Assembly (NCBI GenBank): GCA_902470035.1
Contig: CABREZ010000001.1
Coordinates: forward strand, 8,370-72,369
Reading direction: 5' to 3'
Origin: an uncultured Streptococcus sp.
GTDB taxonomy: Bacteria > Bacillota > Bacilli > Lactobacillales > Streptococcaceae
DNA: 64,000 nucleotides
Positions 17,365 to 23,914 of the stretch are shown here, one piece after another (position 1 is the first letter of the stretch; each line of letters begins with the position of its first letter). A program made the translations under genes and the position numbers. Below the pieces are notes generated by a model. The model was not told where the DNA came from. It was given only the letters and a program-made list of their open reading frames with translations, and made no database searches.

Positions 17365-17392
17365 ACTATACCAAATAATAAAGGTTAAACAA
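17365..17392 (-). promoter_or_regulatory. Promoter of bgaA-fucosidase operon
   Basis: Minus strand: -35 TTGTTT (17392-17387), 16-bp spacer ending TGG (extended -10), -10 TATAGT (17370-17365). Confidence 0.65.
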
Positions 17393-17502
17393 GGGATGTA
17401 ATGGACAGTCTTTAGTTTGATCAAAAAGAACTATAATTTGTAGAGAATAGATAATATTCTTCGTTTTTTAATTCTGAAATACTAGATTTTTAACTTGAAT
17501 AG

Positions 17503-17531
17503 TTGTGAATTTATATAAGATAAGGTAGAAT
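17503..17531 (+). promoter_or_regulatory. Promoter of the small membrane protein gene
   Basis: -35 TTGTGA (17503-17508), 17-bp spacer, -10 TAGAAT (17526-17531), 27 bases before the ATG. The remaining bases between here and the bgaA promoter show nothing else recognisable. Confidence 0.6.
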
Positions 17532-17558
17532 GGAAAGGATGAATTGAAAGGATAACAC

Positions 17559-18029
17559 ATGAACTACATTATTACTTTTTTTATCTCCATGATTCCTCTG
17601 GTAGAACTTCGTGGAGCCGTTCCCTACGCCATCTCTAGCGGAATTCCTCTTTGGCAAGCTCTCCTGATTGGGGTCATTGGCAACATGCTTCCTGTCCCTA
17701 TTATCTTCTTTTTCGCTCGCCATATCCTAGAATGGGGGAAAGATAAGCCTGTTATCGGGAACTTTTTCACTTGGTGTCTCAACAAAGGCCATCGTGGAGG
17801 ACAAAAATTAGAAGAAGCTGCAGGGGATAAGGGAATCTTTTGGGCCCTCCTCTTGTTCGTCGGTATTCCCTTACCAGGAACTGGAGCCTGGACTGGTACC
17901 CTCGCCGCATCTATTCTGGACTGGGATTTCAAAAGGAGTGTACTTGCTGTCATGCTGGGAGTCATTCTAGCAGGGCTTATCATGGGAACCCTCTCGCTCC
18001 TCTTTGGACTCGATACCTTTGCGCATTAA
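17559..18029 (+). CDS. Putative small multidrug-export family membrane protein (COG2426)
   Basis: 156 residues, about four hydrophobic helices. It starts at ATG 17559 after GAAAGGA. Conserved-looking motifs are IPLVELRGAVPYAI near residue 12 and GIPLPGTGAWTGTLAA near 105, which mark the PF06695 family (annotated as small multi-drug export proteins, although transport is poorly proven). It is one of few plus-strand genes here and is monocistronic. The three-hairpin repeat follows 5 bases after its stop. Confidence 0.75.
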   Translation: MNYIITFFISMIPLVELRGAVPYAISSGIPLWQALLIGVIGNMLPVPIIFFFARHILEWGKDKPVIGNFFTWCLNKGHRGGQKLEEAAGDKGIFWALLLFVGIPLPGTGAWTGTLAASILDWDFKRSVLAVMLGVILAGLIMGTLSLLFGLDTFAH

Positions 18030-18033
18030 TACC

Positions 18034-18216
18034 AAAAGAGGCTGGGACAAAAGTCCTAGCCTCTCAATTGTCTTTGGATTATCAAGCAAGACGCAGTGGT
18101 TGAGTGGGCTCTACTACGCTGATTTCATCAGCTTTTACAGCCCTACTCAACTGTGCGGAGGTGGGACGACGAAATCGAATTCTAACGAATTACCGATTTC
18201 TGTCCCACTCTCTTTT
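18034..18216. repeat. Three-hairpin 180-bp repeat, copy A
   Basis: Near-identical to copies at 51422, 52594 and 54389, in the same orientation. Three foldable parts in order: GAGGCTGGGAC-aaaa-GTCCTAGCCTC; GAGTGGGCT...AGCCCTACTC with inner GCTGAT/ATCAGC; and GTGGGAC...GTCCCAC with inner GAAATCG/CGATTTC and AATTC/GAATT. It sits between convergent genes (17559+ and tsf-). On the minus strand the outermost hairpin is followed by TTTT; on the plus strand the last one is followed by TCTCTTTT, so it may terminate both transcripts. Confidence 0.85.
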
Positions 18217-18228
18217 CTTCTTGCAAAA

Positions 18229-18252
18229 AAGAGGTTTCTATCGAAACCTCTT
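18229..18252. terminator. Terminator of rpsB-tsf
   Basis: Perfect 10-bp arms AAGAGGTTTC/GAAACCTCTT with loop TATC, 12 bases beyond the tsf stop, followed on the minus strand by TTTT. Confidence 0.85.
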
Positions 18253-18263
18253 ATATTTTATTC

Positions 18264-19304
18264 TTAGTTGTTAAGAGCTGCTGCCATTGTAGCTGCAACT
18301 TCTGCTTCAAAGTCGTTTGAAGCTTTCTCGATTCCTTCACCAACTTCAAAGCGAACGAATTCAACAACTGAAGCATTTACTGATTCAAGGTAAGCTTCCA
18401 CTGTCTTGCTGTCATCCATGATGTAAACTTGTGCAAGAAGTGTGTAAGCTTGGTCAACTTTCGTATTGTCCAAGAAGAAGCGATCCATTTTACCTGGGAT
18501 GATTTTATCCCAGATTTTTTCTGGTTTACCTTCAGCTGCCAATTCAGCTTTGATATCTTCTTCAGCTTGAGCGACAACTTCGTCAGTCAATTGAGCTTTA
18601 GAACCATACTTCAAGTGTGGAAGAGCTGGTTTACCAACCATTGCACGGCTTTCGTTATCTTGGTCAATGACGTGATTCAATTGTGCCAACTCATCTTTCA
18701 CGAATTGCTCATCCAATTCTTTGTATGAAAGAACAGTTGGTTTCATTGCAGCGATGTGCATTGAAATTTGTTTAGCAAGTGCTTCGTCTCCACCTTCGAT
18801 TACAGAGATAACACCGATACGTCCGCCGTTGTGTTGGTATGCACCGAAGTGTTGTGCATCTGTTTTTTCAAGCAAAGCAAAACGACGGAATGAGATTTTT
18901 TCTCCGATTGTAGCTGTTGCAGATACGTATGCTGCTTCAAGAGTTTCACCTGAAGGCATTGTCAAAGCAAGAGCTTCTTCGTTGTTAGCTGGTTTACCTT
19001 CAGCGATGACTTTCGCAGTTGCATTTACCAATTCAACGAATTGAGCGTTTTTCGCAACGAAGTCAGTTTCAGCATTTACTTCAACTACTGCTGCAACGTT
19101 ACCGTTCACATAAACCCCAGTCAAACCTTCAGCGGCAACACGGTCAGCTTTCTTAGCTGCCTTAGCCATACCTTTTTCGCGAAGCAATTCGATTGCTTTT
19201 TCGATGTCACCATCAACCTCAACCAAGGCTTTCTTAGCGTCCATGACACCAGCACCAGATTTTTCACGCAACTCTTTAACAAGTTTAGCTGTAATTTCTG
19301 CCAT
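18264..19304 (-). CDS. tsf: Elongation factor Ts
   Basis: 346 residues. The N-terminus [21 protein letters not shown] and the [15 protein letters not shown] and [10 protein letters not shown] motifs are classic EF-Ts. The protein recycles EF-Tu-GDP to EF-Tu-GTP. It carries the longer insert common in streptococci. It follows rpsB, with a terminator-like hairpin in the 78-base gap. AGGAG sits 8 bases before the ATG. Confidence 0.98.
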   Translation of the reverse strand: MAEITAKLVKELREKSGAGVMDAKKALVEVDGDIEKAIELLREKGMAKAAKKADRVAAEGLTGVYVNGNVAAVVEVNAETDFVAKNAQFVELVNATAKVIAEGKPANNEEALALTMPSGETLEAAYVSATATIGEKISFRRFALLEKTDAQHFGAYQHNGGRIGVISVIEGGDEALAKQISMHIAAMKPTVLSYKELDEQFVKDELAQLNHVIDQDNESRAMVGKPALPHLKYGSKAQLTDEVVAQAEEDIKAELAAEGKPEKIWDKIIPGKMDRFFLDNTKVDQAYTLLAQVYIMDDSKTVEAYLESVNASVVEFVRFEVGEGIEKASNDFEAEVAATMAAALNN

Positions 19305-19332
19305 TTTGATTCTCCTATATTTTTTTAAAAAT

Positions 19333-19361
19333 AGGAGAGCCGGGCTAAGCCCCGCCCTCCT
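19333..19361 (-). terminator. Terminator-like attenuator between rpsB and tsf
   Basis: On the minus strand AGGAGGGCGGGGC-TTA-GCCCGGCTCTCCT forms a 13-bp GC-rich stem (one G-G mismatch, one G-U pair) followed by ATTTTTAAA. It stands 21 bases after the rpsB stop and 28 before the tsf start. A partial terminator would lower EF-Ts output relative to S2. The G-U pair exists only in the minus-strand RNA, consistent with that direction. Confidence 0.7.
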
Positions 19362-19382
19362 AGGTAATTACGATTGTGATAA

Positions 19383-20165
19383 TTAAGCGTTGTCGCCTTC
19401 TACAACTTCAACGATTTCTTCGATTGAATCTGCTTGAGTTTCAGTTGCTGCCAATTCAGCTTCAACTGATGCAACTGCATCTTCACCTTGGCGTCCTTCG
19501 ATAACAGCGTCAGCCATTTTCGCAGTGATTAATTTAACAGCACGGATAGCATCATCGTTTGCTGGGATGATTACATCGATATCGTCTGGATCAGTGTTTG
19601 TGTCGACCATCGCTACAACTGGGATACCCAATTTCTTAGCTTCTTTAACAGCGATTTGCTCTTTGTGTGGGTCAACAACGTACATTACGTCTGGGATACG
19701 AGGCATATCTTCGATACCACCCAAGAATTTTTCAAGACGAGCGCGTTGTTTGTTAAGAAGTGCAACTTCTTTCTTAGGAAGAACGTCGAAGATTCCTTCT
19801 TCTTCCATGCGTTTGATTTCTTTCAAACGAGCGATACGTTTTTGGATTGTTCCCCAGTTAGTAAGGGTACCACCCAACCAACGGTGGTTGATGTAGTATT
19901 GACCTGAACGAACAGCTTCTTCAGCAACAGCTTCAGCAGCTTGTTTCTTAGTACCAACAAACAATACAACTGCGTCGTTTGCAGCAGCATCACGCATGAA
20001 GTCATATGCTTGGTCAGCGTATTTTACAGTTTGTTGCAAGTCGATAACGTGGATTCCGTTACGCTCAGTGAAGATGTACTTAGCCATCTTAGGGTTCCAG
20101 CGACGAGTTTGGTGACCGAAGTGTACACCAGCCTCAAGAAGTTGTTTCATTGAAATTACTGCCAT
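19383..20165 (-). CDS. rpsB: 30S ribosomal protein S2
   Basis: 260 residues from ATG 20165 with AAGGAG 9 bases upstream. The frame is open upstream, but the residues before [20 protein letters not shown] are not part of S2. [18 protein letters not shown] and [12 protein letters not shown] are S2 motifs. The acidic tail is typical of streptococci. It is first gene of rpsB-tsf, with a well-formed promoter and a structured leader. Confidence 0.98.
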   Translation of the reverse strand: MAVISMKQLLEAGVHFGHQTRRWNPKMAKYIFTERNGIHVIDLQQTVKYADQAYDFMRDAAANDAVVLFVGTKKQAAEAVAEEAVRSGQYYINHRWLGGTLTNWGTIQKRIARLKEIKRMEEEGIFDVLPKKEVALLNKQRARLEKFLGGIEDMPRIPDVMYVVDPHKEQIAVKEAKKLGIPVVAMVDTNTDPDDIDVIIPANDDAIRAVKLITAKMADAVIEGRQGEDAVASVEAELAATETQADSIEEIVEVVEGDNA

Positions 20166-20194
20166 GAGTAAATTCTCCTTTTTGTTTTTTTCTC

Positions 20195-20260
20195 CTCTCC
20201 CAGACGTCAGCTTGCAACACGACCACAAGGGCAACGGTGCCACAATGGTTCCGGGATGAG
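20195..20260 (-). promoter_or_regulatory. Structured 5' leader of rpsB
   Basis: In the minus-strand RNA, CUC-a-UCCC (20260-20253) can pair with GGGAGAG (20201-20195). This encloses a hairpin with arms ACCA and UGGU, a symmetric 4-by-4 internal loop, then GGCA-ccgu-UGCC. The fold begins about 20 bases after the predicted start and ends 29 bases before the ATG. This fits an autoregulatory ribosomal-protein leader, which is inference. Confidence 0.5.
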
Positions 20261-20286
20261 TATTTATTGCTTTACGCAACTTTATT

Positions 20287-20315
20287 AGTATAGCAGATTT
20301 AGAAGCTTTTTGCAA
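20287..20315 (-). promoter_or_regulatory. rpsB-tsf promoter
   Basis: Minus strand: -35 TTGCAA (20315-20310), 17-bp spacer, -10 TATACT (20292-20287), preceded by TGC (extended -10). Confidence 0.8.
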
Positions 20316-20437
20316 GTCATTTGAGAGAAATTCCTAGACTTTCCTGCTTTTCTTCAGGGCTCTCCCTCCTTCCTTTATGTTTTTCTGCACGATTCTCATT
20401 CTTTCCCTTTCATAAGCCTTTTGTCCGAAATTTTTTC

Positions 20438-20466
20438 TTGACCTTATCTGATTTTTAAGATAAAAT
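20438..20466 (+). promoter_or_regulatory. tRNA-Cys promoter
   Basis: -35 TTGACC (20438-20443), 17-bp spacer, -10 TAAAAT (20461-20466), 12 bases before the mature tRNA 5' end. Nothing else was seen between the rpsB promoter and here (20316-20437). Confidence 0.75.
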
Positions 20467-20478
20467 AGAATATGTTGT

Positions 20479-20549
20479 GGCGGTATAGCCAAGTGGTAAG
20501 GCACGGCTCTGCAAAAGCTTGATCGTCGGTTCAAATCCGTCTACCGCCT
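20479..20549 (+). tRNA. tRNA-Cys (GCA anticodon)
   Basis: 71 bases. Acceptor arms GGCGGTA/TACCGCC, D-arm GCC-AAGTGGTAA-GGC, anticodon loop CTGCAAA (anticodon GCA) and T-loop TTCAAAT. The anticodon stem (CGGCT/AGCTT) and T-stem (GTCGG/CCGTC) each contain a pyrimidine mismatch when folded this way. CCA is not encoded. It has its own promoter and terminator. Confidence 0.92.
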
Positions 20550-20568
20550 TCACAAACAAATATCAATG

Positions 20569-20590
20569 AGCCCAGCAATGGGCTTTTTTT
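20569..20590 (+). terminator. tRNA-Cys terminator
   Basis: AGCCCA-gcaa-TGGGCT followed by six T residues. Confidence 0.9.
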
Positions 20591-20664
20591 GATACCATCA
20601 CTTGATCGGACTGCACCATCGCTCCTTTGCGAGCGATCCTGTTCTCCACTCATGAAAGGAAAAG

Positions 20665-21390
20665 ATGATTATGAAAAAAGTTACCCTATATGCTCTCAGC
20701 ATCCTCTCTTTTGCCATGCTCACCGCTTGCCAACCGGCTGCACCAGAGACTCACCAAAGAAAACCTCTTGTGAGCAGTTCTAAAAAAACTTCTAAAAGCT
20801 CAAAGAGTTCTAGAAGTTCATATTCTAAAAAGTCGAGTAGCAAAAAGGATTTTTCATCAGGCTTCGATAAGGATGATTCTTATAGCTCTTCAGATTCTAA
20901 CACGCGCGAGGATACTAACTATACAATGAGCTGGATGGACCAAGGGGAAGCTCTTGAAGCTATCGGAGATATCCCCGAAATGCCAAAATGGGTTGCATTC
21001 AAAGAAATTAAAGTGGAGGCCCTCATTGGCAATGAGAACCTTACTCCTACTTCAAAAGAAGAAATCCTCAGAAAGTTGGGATCTGCTGACACTGATACTG
21101 CTGATGATCTCTATTGGCATGGAGATAACTTTAGTATCTTGATTGGATTTAATGAAAAAAATCAAGTATCTAACAAAATTGCAACCCTGCCTAACGCTAA
21201 AAAGGTTACGAATCTCAAGGATATTCAACCTGGAATGACAGCTAAAGAAGTCGTCGAAAAACACGGCCGTCCAGAAACTGTTTTCGTCTTTGGCTACGCG
21301 ACTATCTTTAGTTGGAAGGGAGAAGACGGAAAAGACTACTCAGTTGGTTTTGACAAAGAAACAGTCTTCCAAATCTCTGAGCCTGCATAA
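20665..21390 (+). CDS. Lipoprotein with BamE/SmpA-like repeats
   Basis: 241 residues. A signal peptide ends in lipobox MLTAC (about 20-24), followed by a Ser/Lys-rich linker (about 35-90) with runs of SSKK. The C-terminal region contains two similar modules, EEILRKLGSADTDTADDLYW and MTAKEVVEKHGRPETVFVFG, resembling the BamE/SmpA-OmlA fold seen in many Gram-positive lipoproteins. Two in-frame ATGs (20665, 20671) are possible; AAAGGA upstream fits both. A small inverted repeat (ATCGCTC/GAGCGAT, 20618-20637) precedes it. No clear promoter is visible, so it may be read through from the tRNA unit. Function unknown. Confidence 0.75.
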   Translation: MIMKKVTLYALSILSFAMLTACQPAAPETHQRKPLVSSSKKTSKSSKSSRSSYSKKSSSKKDFSSGFDKDDSYSSSDSNTREDTNYTMSWMDQGEALEAIGDIPEMPKWVAFKEIKVEALIGNENLTPTSKEEILRKLGSADTDTADDLYWHGDNFSILIGFNEKNQVSNKIATLPNAKKVTNLKDIQPGMTAKEVVEKHGRPETVFVFGYATIFSWKGEDGKDYSVGFDKETVFQISEPA

Positions 21391-21412
21391 GAATCCCTTC
21401 TCAACAAACACA

Positions 21413-21441
21413 AATCCTCCAAGACCAGCGTCTTGGAGGAT
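21413..21441. terminator. Bidirectional terminator between the lipoprotein gene and nusG
   Basis: Perfect arms AATCCTCCAAGAC/GTCTTGGAGGATT with a short loop, T-rich on both sides, serving the convergent genes. Confidence 0.85.
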
Positions 21442-21477
21442 TTCTTTCTATCAAGGGGAAGGCCCCTTTTTCATTCC

Positions 21478-22014
21478 TTACAATTCTGCAATTTGATTGA
21501 GGTTGACTTCTGCCACAGTGTCATTTCCAAACATGGTGATAATCATTTTCACCTTGTTGTTATCGATTTCTGTGATCTTACCAGTGTAGTCTGCAAAAGC
21601 ACCATCGATAATGCGTACAGTATCTCCCACCTTCACATCAATATTGAAATCTTGAACCGTTTGTCCCATCGAAATCAAGATGTTGCGGATTTCGTCTTCC
21701 AAAAGGGGAGTTGGTTTTGAACGGTTCCCGTGTGATCCAACAAATCCAGTTACGTTTGGTGTGTTCCGAACGACAAACCAAGCTTCATCGGTCATGACCA
21801 TTTCTACCAAGACATAACCAGGGAAACGATTTTCTTCGATTTCTTTTGTTTTCCCGTTCTTCTCGATTTGCACAGTTTGAGTAGGGATTTCCACGCGCAA
21901 GATGTTTTCCAACATGTTATATGTTTGTGCGCGTTGAAGAAGGTTTTCCTTCACTTTGTTTTCATATCCTGAGTAGGTCTGTAGGACAAACCAGCCTTTG
22001 TCAAAACTATCCAT
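21478..22014 (-). CDS. nusG: Transcription elongation/antitermination factor NusG
   Basis: 178 residues. MDSFDKGWFVLQTYSGYENKVKENL opens the NGN domain, with FPGYVLVEM and VRNTPNVTGFVGS motifs. The KOW domain is at about 125-178 (VGDTVRIIDGAFADYTGKI). It binds RNA polymerase and couples pausing and termination. AAAGGA precedes the ATG. Although adjacent to secE, it has its own promoter and a leader with alternative hairpins. Confidence 0.98.
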   Translation of the reverse strand: MDSFDKGWFVLQTYSGYENKVKENLLQRAQTYNMLENILRVEIPTQTVQIEKNGKTKEIEENRFPGYVLVEMVMTDEAWFVVRNTPNVTGFVGSHGNRSKPTPLLEDEIRNILISMGQTVQDFNIDVKVGDTVRIIDGAFADYTGKITEIDNNKVKMIITMFGNDTVAEVNLNQIAEL

Positions 22015-22035
22015 TTTTGTTTCCTTTCTTATCTA

Positions 22036-22105
22036 CCAGAAGGTAATCGTTTCATCACGATACTAAAAAAAGCCTTCTGGCTCTTGTTTTCCTAGCTCCA
22101 TTATA
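22036..22105 (-). promoter_or_regulatory. nusG promoter and leader with alternative hairpins
   Basis: Minus strand: extended -10 TGT-TATAAT (hexamer 22105-22100). The leader can form either AAGAGCC-agaa-GGCTTTT (22085-22068) with T-tract, a short terminator, or CCAGAAGG (22080-22073) paired with CCTTCTGG (22043-22036), enclosing ATCG/CGAT. The two folds share the GCCAGAAGG segment, so they exclude each other, like an attenuator. This is a reading of the sequence only. Confidence 0.55.
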
Positions 22106-22160
22106 ACATAAAACCGAAGAAAGCAAAGAAGTTTCTCTTGTTTTTCTTTAGCAAGATAAG

Positions 22161-22184
22161 AAAAAAAGCATCCACAGGGGACGC
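22161..22184 (-). terminator. Terminator after secE
   Basis: On the minus strand GCGTCC-cctgt-GGATGC followed by seven T residues, 16 bases past the secE stop. With the nusG promoter behind it, this separates rpmG-secE from nusG. Confidence 0.75.
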
Positions 22185-22199
22185 AAATTTATTTCTTTT

Positions 22200-22376
22200 T
22201 TAGAACATATCGATTAGCTTCAAAATACCTTTAGCCACTACTTGGTCAAACAAATAAATCAAAGCTACAAAAAAAGCGGTATACTCAATCACGGAGATAA
22301 AGTTTTTCCATCTTTCCTTGCGATTTGGCCAAGTCGTGTTTTTTAGCAAGACAAAAATATCTTTAAAAAATTTCAC
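22200..22376 (-). CDS. secE: SecE preprotein translocase subunit
   Basis: 58 residues, GTG start at 22376 with AGGAG 7 bases upstream. The sequence VKFFKDIFVLLKNTTWPNRK is the amphipathic helix and TWP motif of SecE, followed by a single transmembrane helix (IEYTAFFVALIYLFDQVV). It stabilises SecY in the membrane. It starts 9 bases after the rpmG stop. The gene is easily missed because of length and the GTG start. Confidence 0.95.
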   Translation of the reverse strand: MKFFKDIFVLLKNTTWPNRKERWKNFISVIEYTAFFVALIYLFDQVVAKGILKLIDMF

Positions 22377-22385
22377 AACATTCTC

Positions 22386-22538
22386 CTATCTGGTTTCTTT
22401 ATGAATTGTATATTTGCTACAATGTTTACAAAACTTGTTAACTTCTAGACGTTTTGGTTTTGGCGTCGCACTCAACTTGATTGAGTAGTTGCGTGACCCA
22501 CAAACCGTACACGCTAGACTTGCTTTTTTTAATGCCAT
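22386..22538 (-). CDS. rpmG: 50S ribosomal protein L33
   Basis: 50 residues with two CxxC knuckles (CTVCG near 10, CKHC near 38), so this is the zinc-binding form of L33, which in many bacteria coexists with a zinc-free paralogue. GGAGGCG precedes the ATG. First gene of rpmG-secE. Confidence 0.93.
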   Translation of the reverse strand: MALKKASLACTVCGSRNYSIKLSATPKPKRLEVNKFCKHCSKYTIHKETR

Positions 22539-22556
22539 AACGCCTCCATCCATACT

Positions 22557-22585
22557 ATTATAGCAAGTTTTCTACTATTTGACAA
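22557..22585 (-). promoter_or_regulatory. rpmG-secE promoter
   Basis: Minus strand: -35 TTGTCA (22585-22580), 17-bp spacer, -10 TATAAT (22562-22557). Confidence 0.85.
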
Positions 22586-22614
22586 GCTCTTCCACTCTAA
22601 GGGAGCGCATTTAT

Positions 22615-22642
22615 TTGGCTTTTCTCTATGATTTGGTACAAT
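22615..22642 (+). promoter_or_regulatory. Promoter of the zinc metallopeptidase gene
   Basis: -35 TTGGCT (22615-22620), 16-bp spacer ending TGG, -10 TACAAT (22637-22642). Confidence 0.65.
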
Positions 22643-22663
22643 ATAGAGGATAAAGGAGAAATT

Positions 22664-23584
22664 ATGAAAAGCGATCATCTGAAAGAAAGTAAAAACATTG
22701 AAGACCGTCGCGAGCAAAGTGGCGGGAGCTACTCATCTGGCCACTCTGGTGGGAATTTAGGGGGTGGTATTTTACAGATCCTCCTCTCGCCTGGAAGCTT
22801 CAAGAGTAAACTAATCTTGATCCTGGTCCTCATCTTTTTGAGTGGCGGAGCTGGATTAAGCGGGCTCTTTGACCAAGGTCAAAGTACGCAGAACTATAAC
22901 TCAGGACAAGTCACGCGCCAAAGCAATACCCAGGTGAGTGACGGAGATAGCAAATTCGTCAGTCAAGTCCTTGGAACTACTGAGGATTTCTGGGGGCAAA
23001 CCTTCCAAAATGAAGGCCGAACCTATCACAAGCCAACCTTGGTTTTCTATACGGGTCAAACTCGAACTGGCTGTGGTGTAGGCCAAGCATCTGCCGGCCC
23101 CTTCTACTGTCCGACAGACCAAAAGATCTATTTGGACATCAGCTTCTACAAAGAGTTGACCACCAAATACAAAGCCAGCGGAGATTTTGCTATGGCTTAT
23201 GTCATCGCTCACGAAGTCGGCCACCACATCCAAAACGAATTGGGGACTCTTCAGAGTTACCAGAAAGCCATCCGAGGGAAAAGCGAGACAGAAAAAAATG
23301 CCCTCAATATCCGTTTGGAACTTCAAGCTGACTACTATGCGGGTATGTGGGCTCGCTACATTGAAGAACGAGGCCTCATGGAGACAGGAGATATCGAAGA
23401 AGCGCTCAATGCTGCCCATGCCGTGGGAGATGATACCCTTCAAGAACAAGCCTATGGCTACTCCGTCCCTGATAGCTTCACCCACGGGACTTCTGAACAA
23501 CGCATGCGCTGGTTCAAACGTGGTTACCAATACGCTGATTTTGAGCACGGAGATACCTTCAGCGTCTCTGACGAAGACTTGTAA
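22664..23584 (+). CDS. YpfJ-family neutral zinc metallopeptidase, membrane-anchored
   Basis: 306 residues from ATG 22664 (AAAGGAG upstream). A Ser/Gly-rich N-terminus is followed by one transmembrane helix (about 47-66) and an extracellular domain. AYVIAHEVGHHIQNELG supplies the HExxH zinc site, and GCGVGQASAGPFYCPTDQKIYLD, ELQADYYAGMW and TSEQRMRWF are family motifs (PF04228). Substrate unknown. The gene is divergent from rpmG and monocistronic. Confidence 0.9.
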   Translation: MKSDHLKESKNIEDRREQSGGSYSSGHSGGNLGGGILQILLSPGSFKSKLILILVLIFLSGGAGLSGLFDQGQSTQNYNSGQVTRQSNTQVSDGDSKFVSQVLGTTEDFWGQTFQNEGRTYHKPTLVFYTGQTRTGCGVGQASAGPFYCPTDQKIYLDISFYKELTTKYKASGDFAMAYVIAHEVGHHIQNELGTLQSYQKAIRGKSETEKNALNIRLELQADYYAGMWARYIEERGLMETGDIEEALNAAHAVGDDTLQEQAYGYSVPDSFTHGTSEQRMRWFKRGYQYADFEHGDTFSVSDEDL

Positions 23585-23597
23585 CAACCCTAAAACC

Positions 23598-23627
23598 AAA
23601 AGCCTTTCAGATTATCTGAAGGCTTTT
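23598..23627 (+). terminator. Terminator of the metallopeptidase gene
   Basis: Arms AAAAGCCTT-CAGAT / ATCTG-AAGGCTTTT followed by TTG, with one bulged T. Confidence 0.85.
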
Positions 23628-23725
23628 TTGTTACTTTATCTACAGTTATCTATGCTTTATAATGGCCGGGAGTGTTTAATAGCTAAAGATGATTTCTATT
23701 TTATGAAATTATTCAACTTAATCTC

Positions 23726-23861
23726 AAAACTTTCCGCCGTGAGAAAAGTGCTTGAAACACTACGTTTCAAGCACTCGGGAGTTTTGAAGCCTTAGATTCA
23801 AAACTAAGTCATGGAACTTCTTCGAAGTTCGCTGACGTCCGTACTCACCTAAGGAAAGTTT
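23726..23861. repeat. Cloverleaf-like intergenic element (BOX/RUP-type candidate)
   Basis: An outer stem (AAACTTTCC, then GTGAG, pairing with CTCAC, then GGAAAGTTT) encloses three perfect hairpins: GTGCTTGAAA/TTTCAAGCAC, AGTTTTGAA/TTCAAAACT and GAACTTC/GAAGTTC. Total 136 bases in the 330-base gap between convergent genes. Streptococci carry dispersed BOX, RUP and SPRITE elements with such folds. This one is present once here and I cannot assign it to a named family. Confidence 0.6.
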
Positions 23862-23914
23862 CTAAGAAGACTGTGAATAGCAAGAAATCTTACCATCTTT
23901 TAAAGGTCTATTTT

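Noticed and set aside
18094..18267. Small ORF beginning SSKTQWLSGLYYADF that recurs in repeat copies A, B and C
   Set aside because: It lies inside the three-hairpin repeat, lacks a ribosome binding site, and ends differently in each copy. It is a by-product of the repeat, not a gene family.
20166..20315. N-terminal extension of rpsB (50 extra codons)
   Set aside because: The extension overlaps the promoter and leader. The conserved S2 start with a good ribosome binding site is at 20165.
20438..20454. CtsR-like sequence (CTTGACC-TTA-TCTGATT) before tRNA-Cys
   Set aside because: It resembles the ctsR operator but coincides with the -35 of a normal tRNA promoter, and the second heptad is poor. 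Chance similarity is more likely.
22901..23599. 232-codon minus-strand ORF opposite the metallopeptidase gene
   Set aside because: Antisense shadow. The plus-strand frame carries HExxH and family motifs.
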